From contig DHSB01000169.1 of assembly GCA_002408385.1 (NCBI GenBank), forward strand, positions 1 to 13,821: DNA of 13,821 nucleotides, given 5' to 3'. Position numbers and translations under genes: made by a program. Source of the DNA: Myxococcales bacterium UBA5297 (GTDB lineage: Bacteria; Myxococcota; Myxococcia; Myxococcales; UBA5297). Shown here in pieces: positions 1-5,844 of the stretch. Under the pieces are notes generated by a model. It was given only the letters and a program-made list of their open reading frames with translations. It was not told the DNA's origin and did no database searches. Within the stretch, counting starts at the first letter, position 1, and each line of letters opens with the position of its first letter.

Positions 1-28
1 CACGCCCATGCTGGGCACACCAAACAGA

Positions 29-56
29 AAGGCCGGGCGGAGCACCGCCCGGCCTT
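29..56 (-). terminator. Rho-independent terminator of the DUF4476 gene
   Basis: A perfect 12-bp inverted repeat (29-40 with 45-56) encloses a four-base loop. Read on the minus strand the stem is followed by a T-rich tail (TTTCTGTTT, partly inside the stem). It lies 29 bases beyond the stop codon of the minus-strand gene ending at 85, which fits intrinsic termination of that gene. Confidence 0.85.
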
Positions 57-84
57 CCCTGCGCTTTCACCCGACGCGCGCTGC

Positions 85-900
85 CTAACGCGCGAGCAGC
101 TTCTTGACCTTGTCCTTCTCGCTGTCGAAATCGAAGTGCGAGTAGAGCTGGAAGGCGTTCTGGCGGTCGACGATGCGCTGGGCGGTGATCGTCTCGACCG
201 CCTTGACCTTGTCGTTGCCGAAGTCGAACAGGTCGACGATCTGCCCGACCTGGGCCACGGTGAACCAGGTGCCGGGGACGGCGGTCTCGAGCACCGCGAG
301 CTTCTGGTTCGAAAAGTCCTCGGCGGAGATGGCGTTCTTGAGCGCCGCGAAGTCGGGGTCGGGCATCGGGTAGGGGCCGGCCGGCTGCTCGGGCGGCGGA
401 GGCGGCGGCGCCTCGTGGTGGACGTGGTGGACCTCGTGGACGACGACCTGCGTCTGCACCTGGGGAGCCGGCGCGGCGGCCGGGGCGCTCACCCAGAGCG
501 AGCCGATCTGGCCCCGCTTGGCCGACAGCTTCTTCTCCCAGACCTGACCGTCGGCCATCTTGACGAGCACGCGGTAGAAGCGCTCGGGCTTGGCCTTGAA
601 CGACATCGGGATGTCGTCCTCGGCGACAAGCTTCCGCCCGTCCCAGACTTGGCACTGGGCGCCTTGGGGCGCGAGCACCTTCATCAGCGTCGCGCCACCG
701 GGATCGGTCTGGTAGCTCAGCCTGTAGCCCTCACTGGAGGACTCGACCGTCTGCGCGGCGCTCGCCTCGAACTGGACGTCGTCGGTGGGGATGTTCGCTT
801 GCATGGAGATGCCGCCGGGGCCGGCCTGGAAGCTGATGTCCTGGGCGAAGGCCGGGGTGGCGAAGATGCAGAGCGAAAGAAGCACTAGAGCTCGTGTCAT
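85..900 (-). CDS. Secreted DUF4476-domain protein
   Basis: Product of 271 residues, biochemical role unknown. It begins with a Sec signal peptide (hydrophobic residues about 4-18, likely cleavage after Ala19 in AFA|QD), so it should be periplasmic or exported. Residues about 20-140 form a poorly recognisable beta-rich region with one Cys (83). A Val/His/Pro-rich linker follows, including HEVHHVHHE (155-163) and a run of six prolines. Residues about 182-270 match DUF4476: a helical repeat with a conserved FTVAQVGQIVDLF core and a DRQNAF motif, as seen in many myxobacterial exported proteins. I chose the start at 900 because a GGAG Shine-Dalgarno sequence (910-913 on the minus strand) precedes it at good spacing and it opens directly into the signal peptide. 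The in-frame ATG at 948 would bury the signal peptide behind a polar extension. The gene appears monocistronic, with its own terminator. DUF4476 call fairly sure; function not known. Confidence 0.82.
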   Translation of the reverse strand: MTRALVLLSLCIFATPAFAQDISFQAGPGGISMQANIPTDDVQFEASAAQTVESSSEGYRLSYQTDPGGATLMKVLAPQGAQCQVWDGRKLVAEDDIPMSFKAKPERFYRVLVKMADGQVWEKKLSAKRGQIGSLWVSAPAAAPAPQVQTQVVVHEVHHVHHEAPPPPPPEQPAGPYPMPDPDFAALKNAISAEDFSNQKLAVLETAVPGTWFTVAQVGQIVDLFDFGNDKVKAVETITAQRIVDRQNAFQLYSHFDFDSEKDKVKKLLAR

Positions 901-993
901 GGCTTGATTCTCCGATTGAGCGGGAAGCCGCCGAGACGGCGCTCCCATGGCGGCTATTCACGTGGCGCCGTTCGGCCACGGTGCCCGGGGCGG

Positions 994-1022
994 ACGATAG
1001 GCGAGCCGGGCGCGGGCCTCAA
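994..1022 (-). promoter_or_regulatory. Possible sigma-70 promoter for the DUF4476 gene
   Basis: On the minus strand TTGAGG (1022-1017) is followed after exactly 17 bases by TATCGT (999-994), each matching the consensus at four of six positions. A transcript from about 987 would have an 87-base leader before the start at 900. It sits between the dapF stop codon and the DUF4476 start. Only the spacing and partial matches support it. Confidence 0.35.
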
Positions 1023-1034
1023 GCCCCTGGCCCT

Positions 1035-1871
1035 TCAGAGCAGGCCGGTGACCCCTTCGAAGACTCGCGCCGCCGGCCCCCGCATCCGCACGCCGCCGAG
1101 GCCTGGGGCGACCTTCACGTGCAGGAGCCCTCCAGCCAGCTTGACCGGGCGCTCCTCGCCGGCCTGCAGGCGGCCCTCGAGCACCGCGGCGACCATCGCC
1201 GCGCAGGCGCCGGTGCCACAAGCCTGCGTGAAGCCGCAGCCGCGCTCCCAGACCATGACGTCGAGCCCGTCGCCGCAGACCTCGGCGAATTCGACGTTGG
1301 TGCGGGCCGGGAAGAGCGGGTGGCGTTCGAGCAGCGGCGCAAGCTCGGCGGCCCGGCGCCGCTCGAGACCGAAGAGCACGAGGTGGGGGTTGCCCATCGA
1401 GACCGCGGTCGCTCTCAGGCGCAGGCCGCCGGCTTCGATCTCGGCATCGACGAAGCGCTCGAAATCGACCGCCATCGGGATGCGCGCCGGCTCGAGGACA
1501 GGCGCGCCCATCTCTACCGTGACCTCCTCGACCTGTCCGTCCCGACGGTGCAGCTCGCAGTGTTTCAGCCCCGCGTCGGTCTCGACGAGCAGCTCGCGGG
1601 CACCCGGCAAGCGCGTCTCGGCCAGGTGCCTTGCGACACAGCGCAGCCCGTTGCCGCACATCTCGGCGACGCTGCCGTCGGCGTTGGTGACGTGCATCCG
1701 CGCGGCGGCGACTCTCGAAGACAGCAGGGTGAGCACGCCGTCGGCGCCCACGCCGCGGCGCCGCTCGCAGACGGCGATCGCCTGCTGGGGCGAAGGCGGT
1801 CCCCCACCCTCGAGGCGATCGAGCAGGACGAAGTCGTTGCCCAGGCCGTGGTATTTGAGGAAGCGCGACAC
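1035..1871 (-). CDS. dapF: Diaminopimelate epimerase
   Basis: DapF interconverts LL- and meso-diaminopimelate in the cytoplasm. This is a late step of lysine synthesis and supplies meso-DAP for peptidoglycan crosslinks. The 278-residue length is typical for the family. It opens with the characteristic KYHGLGNDF (residues 6-14). The two catalytic cysteines of the cofactor-independent racemase are present: Cys72 in MCGNGLRC and Cys218 in QACGTGAC. The substrate-binding MGNPH (159-163) and WERG (208-211) segments are also intact. The start codon is GTG at 1871; translation from it gives the expected MSRFLKYHG N-terminus. It diverges from the glutamine amidotransferase gene with only 43 bases between the two starts. 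No other lysine-pathway gene is visible, so dapF stands alone here. Confidence 0.97.
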   Translation of the reverse strand: MSRFLKYHGLGNDFVLLDRLEGGGPPSPQQAIAVCERRRGVGADGVLTLLSSRVAAARMHVTNADGSVAEMCGNGLRCVARHLAETRLPGARELLVETDAGLKHCELHRRDGQVEEVTVEMGAPVLEPARIPMAVDFERFVDAEIEAGGLRLRATAVSMGNPHLVLFGLERRRAAELAPLLERHPLFPARTNVEFAEVCGDGLDVMVWERGCGFTQACGTGACAAMVAAVLEGRLQAGEERPVKLAGGLLHVKVAPGLGGVRMRGPAARVFEGVTGLL

Positions 1872-1914
1872 GGGCGGGCGAATCTAGCACCGACCGAAGC
1901 GGCCCGCTTTTCTG

Positions 1915-2604
1915 ATGAAGACCTCGCGTTTGCTCCTTGCCCTCCCCGGCTCGCTTCCCGCGCGGCTGCGCGGCGAGAGCGGCGACTTCGACGGTTGGTT
2001 CGAGCGCGCGCTCGGCGGCCTGCCGGTCGAGCTGACCGCGGCGCGCGTCGATGGTGCCGGCCCGCTCCCCGACGGCGAGCACGACGGGGTCATCGTCGCC
2101 GGCTCGCTCGCCTCACTCACCTCGCCCGAGCCGTGGATGGACGAGGCCGCGACCTGGCTGCGCCGCCGCGTCGAGTCCGGCGCCGCGGTGCTCGGCGTCT
2201 GCTTCGGCCATCAACTGCTCGGCTACGCCTTCGGAGCCGCGGTCGTCCGCAACCCGCGAGGGCCCGAGCTCGGCACGGTGGAGGTCGAGCTGACGCCCGA
2301 GGGGCTGCAGGACCCGCTGTTTCGGGGAATAGGCCCACGTTTCGTGGTCCAGCAGACCCACGAGGACGTGCTGTCGGCGGCCGCCGGCGGGGCCCGGGTC
2401 CTCGCGACCAACGAGAAGACCGAGGTGCAGGCCCTCGCCGTCGGACCTCGCGCGCGCGGAGTGCAGTTCCACCCGGAGATGTCGCCAAAGGAGGCGCGCC
2501 GGCTCTGTGCGGGCCGCCCCCATGCGCCGCTGCGCGACACGCCGGCCGGCCGCGCTGTCTTGGAGAACTTCGTGCGCCGCATCGTCCGCGAAGAGCGGGA
2601 CTGA
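1915..2604 (+). CDS. Class I glutamine amidotransferase-like protein
   Basis: A stand-alone GATase1 domain of 229 residues. Members remove the amide nitrogen of glutamine or hydrolyse related substrates; many stand-alone members are annotated as 'GMP synthase-like' without known acceptor. The nucleophile Cys96 is in GVCFGHQLLGYAFG, and the His186/Glu188 pair is in GVQFHPEMS, so the catalytic triad looks complete. The N-terminal LLLALPGSLPAR...RGESGDFDGWF and the SLASLTSPEPWM segment are typical of this subgroup, which supports the ATG at 1915. No good Shine-Dalgarno sequence is seen. There is no synthetase partner domain or gene nearby, so the nitrogen acceptor cannot be named. It leads a same-strand group with the HEAT-repeat gene 44 bases downstream. 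Alternative: a gamma-glutamyl hydrolase-like or amine-modifying enzyme of the same fold. Confidence 0.88.
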   Translation: MKTSRLLLALPGSLPARLRGESGDFDGWFERALGGLPVELTAARVDGAGPLPDGEHDGVIVAGSLASLTSPEPWMDEAATWLRRRVESGAAVLGVCFGHQLLGYAFGAAVVRNPRGPELGTVEVELTPEGLQDPLFRGIGPRFVVQQTHEDVLSAAAGGARVLATNEKTEVQALAVGPRARGVQFHPEMSPKEARRLCAGRPHAPLRDTPAGRAVLENFVRRIVREERD

Positions 2605-2648
2605 GAGGACAGGGCAAGGGTTTGCGAAGGTTGGTAGCATCGACCGCC

Positions 2649-3611
2649 ATGAGCCTGCGAACCCTGCTGCCTCTGCTGATCCTCTTCGCCGCGGGCCCAG
2701 CCTTGGGCGCCGGCGCTTCGCCCGCCGAGAAGTCCGAGTTGATTTCGGCGATCGCCTCCGGCTCGCGCCCGGAGGTCAACCGCGCCATCGAGCGCATCAA
2801 GTACCTCGGCTCCCCGCGCGAGCTGATGCAGGCCATCGAGCAGATGCTCGAAGCCGGCTCGACCGGCACCCGCCGCAACGCGGCCTTCGCCTTGAGGTTC
2901 CTCGCCGCCAAGAAGCAGACGGGCGCCCTCGTGCGCGCGCTCGACGACGAAGACGACCTCGTGCGCGAGTACGCCTGTGTCGCGCTCGGCGCGCTGCGGG
3001 CCCAGGAAGCCGTCAAGCCGCTCAGCGCGCTGACGAAGGACCGCTCGCCGGTCGTGCGGCGCGAGGCGGTAGCGGCCTTGGGCGCAATCGGCAGCAAAGC
3101 TGCCGTCAAGCCTGCGCTCGCGCTGCTGGAGGACGAGGTCCTCGCGACTCGGCTCGCCGCCATCCTCGCGCTCGGCAAGCTCCAGGACGGCCGCGCGGCC
3201 GCCAAGCTCACCGCGCTGCTCAAGGACGGGAGCGAGACGACCCGGCTCGCGGCCGCCAAGAGCCTGTGCATGCTCGGCAACGCCGAGGGCCGGGCCGTCG
3301 CCGACAAGCTCCTGCGCTCGACCGAGCCGACCGAGCGGCGCGACGGCATCCGGCTCATCGAAGAGGTGAAGGCAGCCTGGGCCTCCAAGGCCCTGCTCGA
3401 CCGGCTCGAGGACGGCGACCGCGGCACCGCGATCGCCGCGGCGGTGGCCCTCTCGAAGCAGGGCGATGGCCGCGGGGTCCAGTGGCTCGTGCTGAAGGCA
3501 GAGACCGCCGAGGTCGAGGACCGACTGCGGCTCGAGACGGCCATCGAGGGTCTGGGCCTGAGCTCAGCGGACCGCAAGAAGATCCTCGCCTTGGGCAAGA
3601 AGTCGAAATGA
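2649..3611 (+). CDS. Secreted HEAT-repeat protein
   Basis: Product of 320 residues. The N-terminus (MSLRTLLPLLILFAAGPALG) is a Sec signal peptide, with likely cleavage near residues 20-22. The rest is almost entirely repeats of about 30 residues in the HEAT / PBS-lyase-like style, for example LVRALDDEDDLVREYACVA, PVVRREAVAALGAIGS and LATRLAAILALGKLQDG, covering about residues 70-290. Such arrays build alpha-solenoid protein-binding scaffolds; no enzymatic motif is visible. I chose the ATG at 2649 because it opens directly into the signal peptide, although no strong Shine-Dalgarno sequence precedes it. The frame stays open far upstream, but that part overlaps dapF and the amidotransferase and looks like a shadow. 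The stop codon overlaps the start of the next gene (ATGA), so the two are probably translationally coupled and may act together in the periplasm. Confidence 0.85.
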   Translation: MSLRTLLPLLILFAAGPALGAGASPAEKSELISAIASGSRPEVNRAIERIKYLGSPRELMQAIEQMLEAGSTGTRRNAAFALRFLAAKKQTGALVRALDDEDDLVREYACVALGALRAQEAVKPLSALTKDRSPVVRREAVAALGAIGSKAAVKPALALLEDEVLATRLAAILALGKLQDGRAAAKLTALLKDGSETTRLAAAKSLCMLGNAEGRAVADKLLRSTEPTERRDGIRLIEEVKAAWASKALLDRLEDGDRGTAIAAAVALSKQGDGRGVQWLVLKAETAEVEDRLRLETAIEGLGLSSADRKKILALGKKSK

Positions 3612-4510
3612 CGCACCGGCTCATCCCGACGTTCGCCCTCCTGTTCGCGGCGCCGGCCCCCCTGCCCGCGGCGTCGGTGCACACGCAGTTGACGCGCTTT
3701 TGCGACGCACCGAAAGCCGAGGTGCCACGGCTCGTCGAGGCGATCGCCCGGCTCGAGACCATCGGGGATCGCCTCCTCTCGGCGAGCGAGCGGTTCCTCG
3801 GCGTGCGCTACCAGAGCGACCCGCTCGGCGAGGGGCCGGACAACCCGCCCGACGAAGACCCGAGGGTGCGCTTCGACGCGGTCGACTGCACCACTTTCGT
3901 CGAGACGGTCATCGCCCTGGCCCGCTCGCGCGGCGGCGCCGACCTCGAGCCTGTCCTCGACGATCTGCGCTACGACGGAGAGGTCGGCTATGCGAACCGC
4001 AACCACTTCTTCGCCGCCCAGTGGCTGCGGGCAAATGTGCGCAAGGGCTACGTGCGCGACGTGACCGGGCAGCTTGCCCCCGGGGCCGCGGTCACGCACA
4101 CCAAGGTGATCACCCCCGACCAGTGGCGCGCCCGCGCCCTCGGGACCCGAATCCGGCTGCCCGAGGAGCGCGCTCCGATAGGCAGCTTCGAGCTGAGGTA
4201 CGTGCCGCTCGACAAGGTCGCGGGCCTCGCGCCACGCATCCCGTCCGGCACCCTGCTCGCGGTGGTGCGCGAGGACCGGCCGCTGGTGCCGTTCATGGTC
4301 ACCCACCTCGGATTCATCGTGCAGACGAGCAAGGGCACCGTGGTGCGCCACGCCGGGCGCGACCTCTACGGCCAGGTGATCGACGAGCAACTCGAGCACT
4401 TCCTGCGCCGCAACATGCGCTACCGGCGCCGGCGCGTCCTCGGCTTCCAGTTCCTCGAGGTCCTCGACGCTCCGGCGACGACCGCCGAGCCCAAGCCGGC
4501 CGGGTTGTAA
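3608..4510 (+). CDS. Exported DUF1460 amidase-like protein (NlpC/P60 superfamily)
   Basis: A 300-residue protein of the PF07313 / DUF1460 type, annotated as N-acetylmuramoyl-L-alanine amidase-like and related to NlpC/P60 cysteine peptidases. A short signal peptide (residues about 4-22, ending PLPAA) indicates export. The likely nucleophile is Cys94 in DCTTFVET. The family's RNHFFAAQW segment (131-139) follows. The His in VTHLGFIV (His233) and RHAG (248) supply histidines of the kind expected in the catalytic site. The expected role is cleavage of muropeptides or peptidoglycan stem linkages in the periplasm. Its ATG overlaps the stop of the HEAT-repeat gene by four bases, so coupled translation is likely. 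A convergent gene ends 16 bases away. Fold call is fairly sure; substrate is inferred. Confidence 0.85.
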   Translation: MTHRLIPTFALLFAAPAPLPAASVHTQLTRFCDAPKAEVPRLVEAIARLETIGDRLLSASERFLGVRYQSDPLGEGPDNPPDEDPRVRFDAVDCTTFVETVIALARSRGGADLEPVLDDLRYDGEVGYANRNHFFAAQWLRANVRKGYVRDVTGQLAPGAAVTHTKVITPDQWRARALGTRIRLPEERAPIGSFELRYVPLDKVAGLAPRIPSGTLLAVVREDRPLVPFMVTHLGFIVQTSKGTVVRHAGRDLYGQVIDEQLEHFLRRNMRYRRRRVLGFQFLEVLDAPATTAEPKPAGL

Positions 4511-4512
4511 GC

Positions 4513-4544
4513 GGCGGGCGTTGCGCTACTCGGCGCCGCCCGCC
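4513..4544. terminator. Possible bidirectional hairpin between convergent genes
   Basis: An 8-bp perfect GC inverted repeat (4513-4520 with 4537-4544) spans the junction where the DUF1460 gene (stop at 4510) and the minus-strand zinc-ribbon gene (stop at 4526) meet. There is no T-run, so it could simply impede polymerase or be coincidental in GC-rich DNA. Confidence 0.3.
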
Positions 4545-4948
4545 TCCTCCTCGGCCGCCTTCTCGGCGTCTTCCTCGGAGGCTTTCAGCTCACTGCGCCG
4601 CGTCCCGATGATCTCGGTCGCCTTCTCGAGCGCTTCCTGCGGGACCAGGATTTCCCACCAGGGCCGCTGCACGCTGGAGGTGAGGGCGTCGACCGGGGAG
4701 CTGCGCTTCATGTTCGCGAGCACCGCAATGCCCGCCTCCCCGATGGCCGCGGTGAACGCGTCGGCCTCGAAAAGGTCCTCGGCGGCGCCGGCGACCACGA
4801 AGCGGGTGGTGTCCTCGTCCTCGCGAACCCGACGCAGCCCGGGGAGTTTTTCGATCTCCTCCTCGGTCACCAGAAGCTTTCCCCCGCAGTCAGCGCAGGC
4901 CTGAGCGCTATCTTGGTACTCCTCGAGACAACTCGGGCAGTATCTCAT
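4526..4948 (-). CDS. Zinc-ribbon plus DUF2007-type protein
   Basis: Product of 140 residues with no signal peptide, so cytoplasmic. Residues 4-21 hold a zinc ribbon with two CxxC knuckles (CPSC at 4-7 and CADC at 18-21). Residues about 45-115 resemble the DUF2007 family ('putative prokaryotic signal transducing protein'): a small ferredoxin-like fold recognisable by TRFVVAGAAEDLFEADAFTAAIGEAGI and a closing WWEILVPQEALEKATEII. The C-terminus is an acidic, Ala/Glu-rich tail (about 120-140). An AGGAGAG Shine-Dalgarno sequence sits just upstream of the ATG at 4948. Proteins of this layout are common but uncharacterised; a regulatory or metal-linked role is only a guess. It is divergent from the small membrane-protein gene. 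Confidence 0.78.
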   Translation of the reverse strand: MRYCPSCLEEYQDSAQACADCGGKLLVTEEEIEKLPGLRRVREDEDTTRFVVAGAAEDLFEADAFTAAIGEAGIAVLANMKRSSPVDALTSSVQRPWWEILVPQEALEKATEIIGTRRSELKASEEDAEKAAEEEAGGAE

Positions 4949-5024
4949 TCGTCTCTCCTGGCTTTGGGGGCATGGGCGCCTCGATTCGCGATGCTAGCAC
5001 AGCCCTGCGTGGGGGCCCGCCCGC

Positions 5025-5054
5025 TTGATTGGCCACGGAGGCCCGGCCTATAGT
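5025..5054 (+). promoter_or_regulatory. Sigma-70-like promoter of the small membrane-protein gene
   Basis: TTGATT (5025-5030) and TATAGT (5049-5054) are separated by 18 bases and match the consensus at four and five of six positions. A transcript starting near 5061 would have a leader of about 105 bases before the ATG at 5167. The AT-rich hexamers stand out against very GC-rich surroundings. Confidence 0.55.
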
Positions 5055-5060
5055 CCGGCG

Positions 5061-5076
5061 CCCGCGCGAACGCGGG
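5061..5076 (+). other. Stem-loop at the predicted 5' end of the transcript
   Basis: CCCGCG-CGAA-CGCGGG is a perfect 6-bp GC stem with a four-base loop. It lies exactly where the transcript from the TTGATT/TATAGT promoter should begin. A 5'-terminal hairpin of this kind can protect mRNA from decay. Alternatively it could be an operator overlapping the transcription start. Downstream in the same leader, CTCCGAGT is repeated in tandem (5097-5104 and 5105-5112). Confidence 0.4.
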
Positions 5077-5166
5077 TCTGACTGGGCCAACGGCGACTCC
5101 GAGTCTCCGAGTTGCCACATCAGTTTGTCTCGCCGCTCGGCCAGGAACCTCCCTTAAGGAGAGACC

Positions 5167-5616
5167 ATGAGCGAACAACCTTCTCAGCCCCCCCAAACCG
5201 AAGGCGGCAATTCGACCAAGGCGAAGGTCGTGCCCCTGCGGGCCCTGGTCATCAACCTGCTCTTCTCGATGTTCACCTCGCTGGTCATCTTCGCGGTCGC
5301 CAGCTACTACTTCCTCGTTCCGCAGATGCTCAAGCAGTCGAGCGACCTGCAGGTCATCAAGGCGCAGGTTCAGGCCCTCGAAGAGCAGGCGGTCCCGATC
5401 GAGCAGGAGATGACCGCCGACGAGGAGGAGCCCACGCCCGACGACGAAGCGCAAGTGGCCGCCGACACCGCGGGCAACACCGCGCCAGCGGCCGACGGCG
5501 AAGCGGCTGCGGCTGACACCGCTGCCGATCAACCCGCTCCGGCCGGCGAGCCGAACGCCGATGAGGCTGCAGCCAAGCAAGAGGCCCCCGCCAAGGCCGC
5601 GGCCGCAACTCCGTAG
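5167..5616 (+). CDS. Small single-pass membrane protein with Ala/Glu/Pro-rich tail
   Basis: Product of 149 residues that I do not recognise. A polar N-terminus with lysines at 18 and 20 precedes one strong membrane segment (about residues 27-50). By the positive-inside rule the short N-terminus is cytoplasmic and the tail is outside the membrane. A possible short coiled coil follows (about 53-80, LKQSSDLQVIKAQVQALEEQ). The rest (81-149) is a low-complexity, acidic region rich in Ala, Asp, Glu and Pro, probably disordered. The AAGGAG at 5156-5161 is a near-ideal Shine-Dalgarno sequence and fixes the ATG at 5167. It has its own promoter and lies upstream of the MXAN_5187-like gene. That gene has a similar Ala/Pro-rich style, so a shared envelope location is plausible. 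No function is assigned. Confidence 0.82.
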   Translation: MSEQPSQPPQTEGGNSTKAKVVPLRALVINLLFSMFTSLVIFAVASYYFLVPQMLKQSSDLQVIKAQVQALEEQAVPIEQEMTADEEEPTPDDEAQVAADTAGNTAPAADGEAAAADTAADQPAPAGEPNADEAAAKQEAPAKAAAATP

Positions 5617-5681
5617 CCTTCGGCCTCGCCCGGGTGTCCCGCCCCCTCTGTCGGAAGGCGGGCCACCGGATGCCGTGAAGT

Positions 5682-5711
5682 TTGACACTGTCGGGGAGCG
5701 ACGCTTATATG
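5682..5711 (+). promoter_or_regulatory. Sigma-70-like promoter of the MXAN_5187-like gene
   Basis: A perfect -35 hexamer TTGACA (5682-5687) is followed after 18 bases by TATATG (5706-5711), which keeps the important TATA. Transcription from about 5718 gives a leader of about 127 bases to the ATG at 5845. This is the best sigma-70 match in the window and lies in the gap between the two genes. Confidence 0.6.
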
Positions 5712-5844
5712 CTCCCAAGTACTTAGAAATCCAGCGGTCCTGACAGCTTATGGCATGCCGCTTCAGGCTCCGCGCGCCCCCCTTGCCGCGGGCACAATCG
5801 CCAACCCAACCGTCGGTAGATCCAGTCGGAACGAGGCCAAGAAG

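Noticed and set aside
2117..4399. Very long minus-strand open frame antisense to three plus-strand genes
   Set aside because: The product is Arg/Ser/Ala-rich without recognisable domains, and it lies opposite the amidotransferase, HEAT-repeat and DUF1460 genes. Long antisense frames are expected in GC-rich DNA.
5755..5844. Upstream ATG for the MXAN_5187-like protein
   Set aside because: No Shine-Dalgarno sequence, and the added 30 residues would place a polar extension before the first membrane segment.
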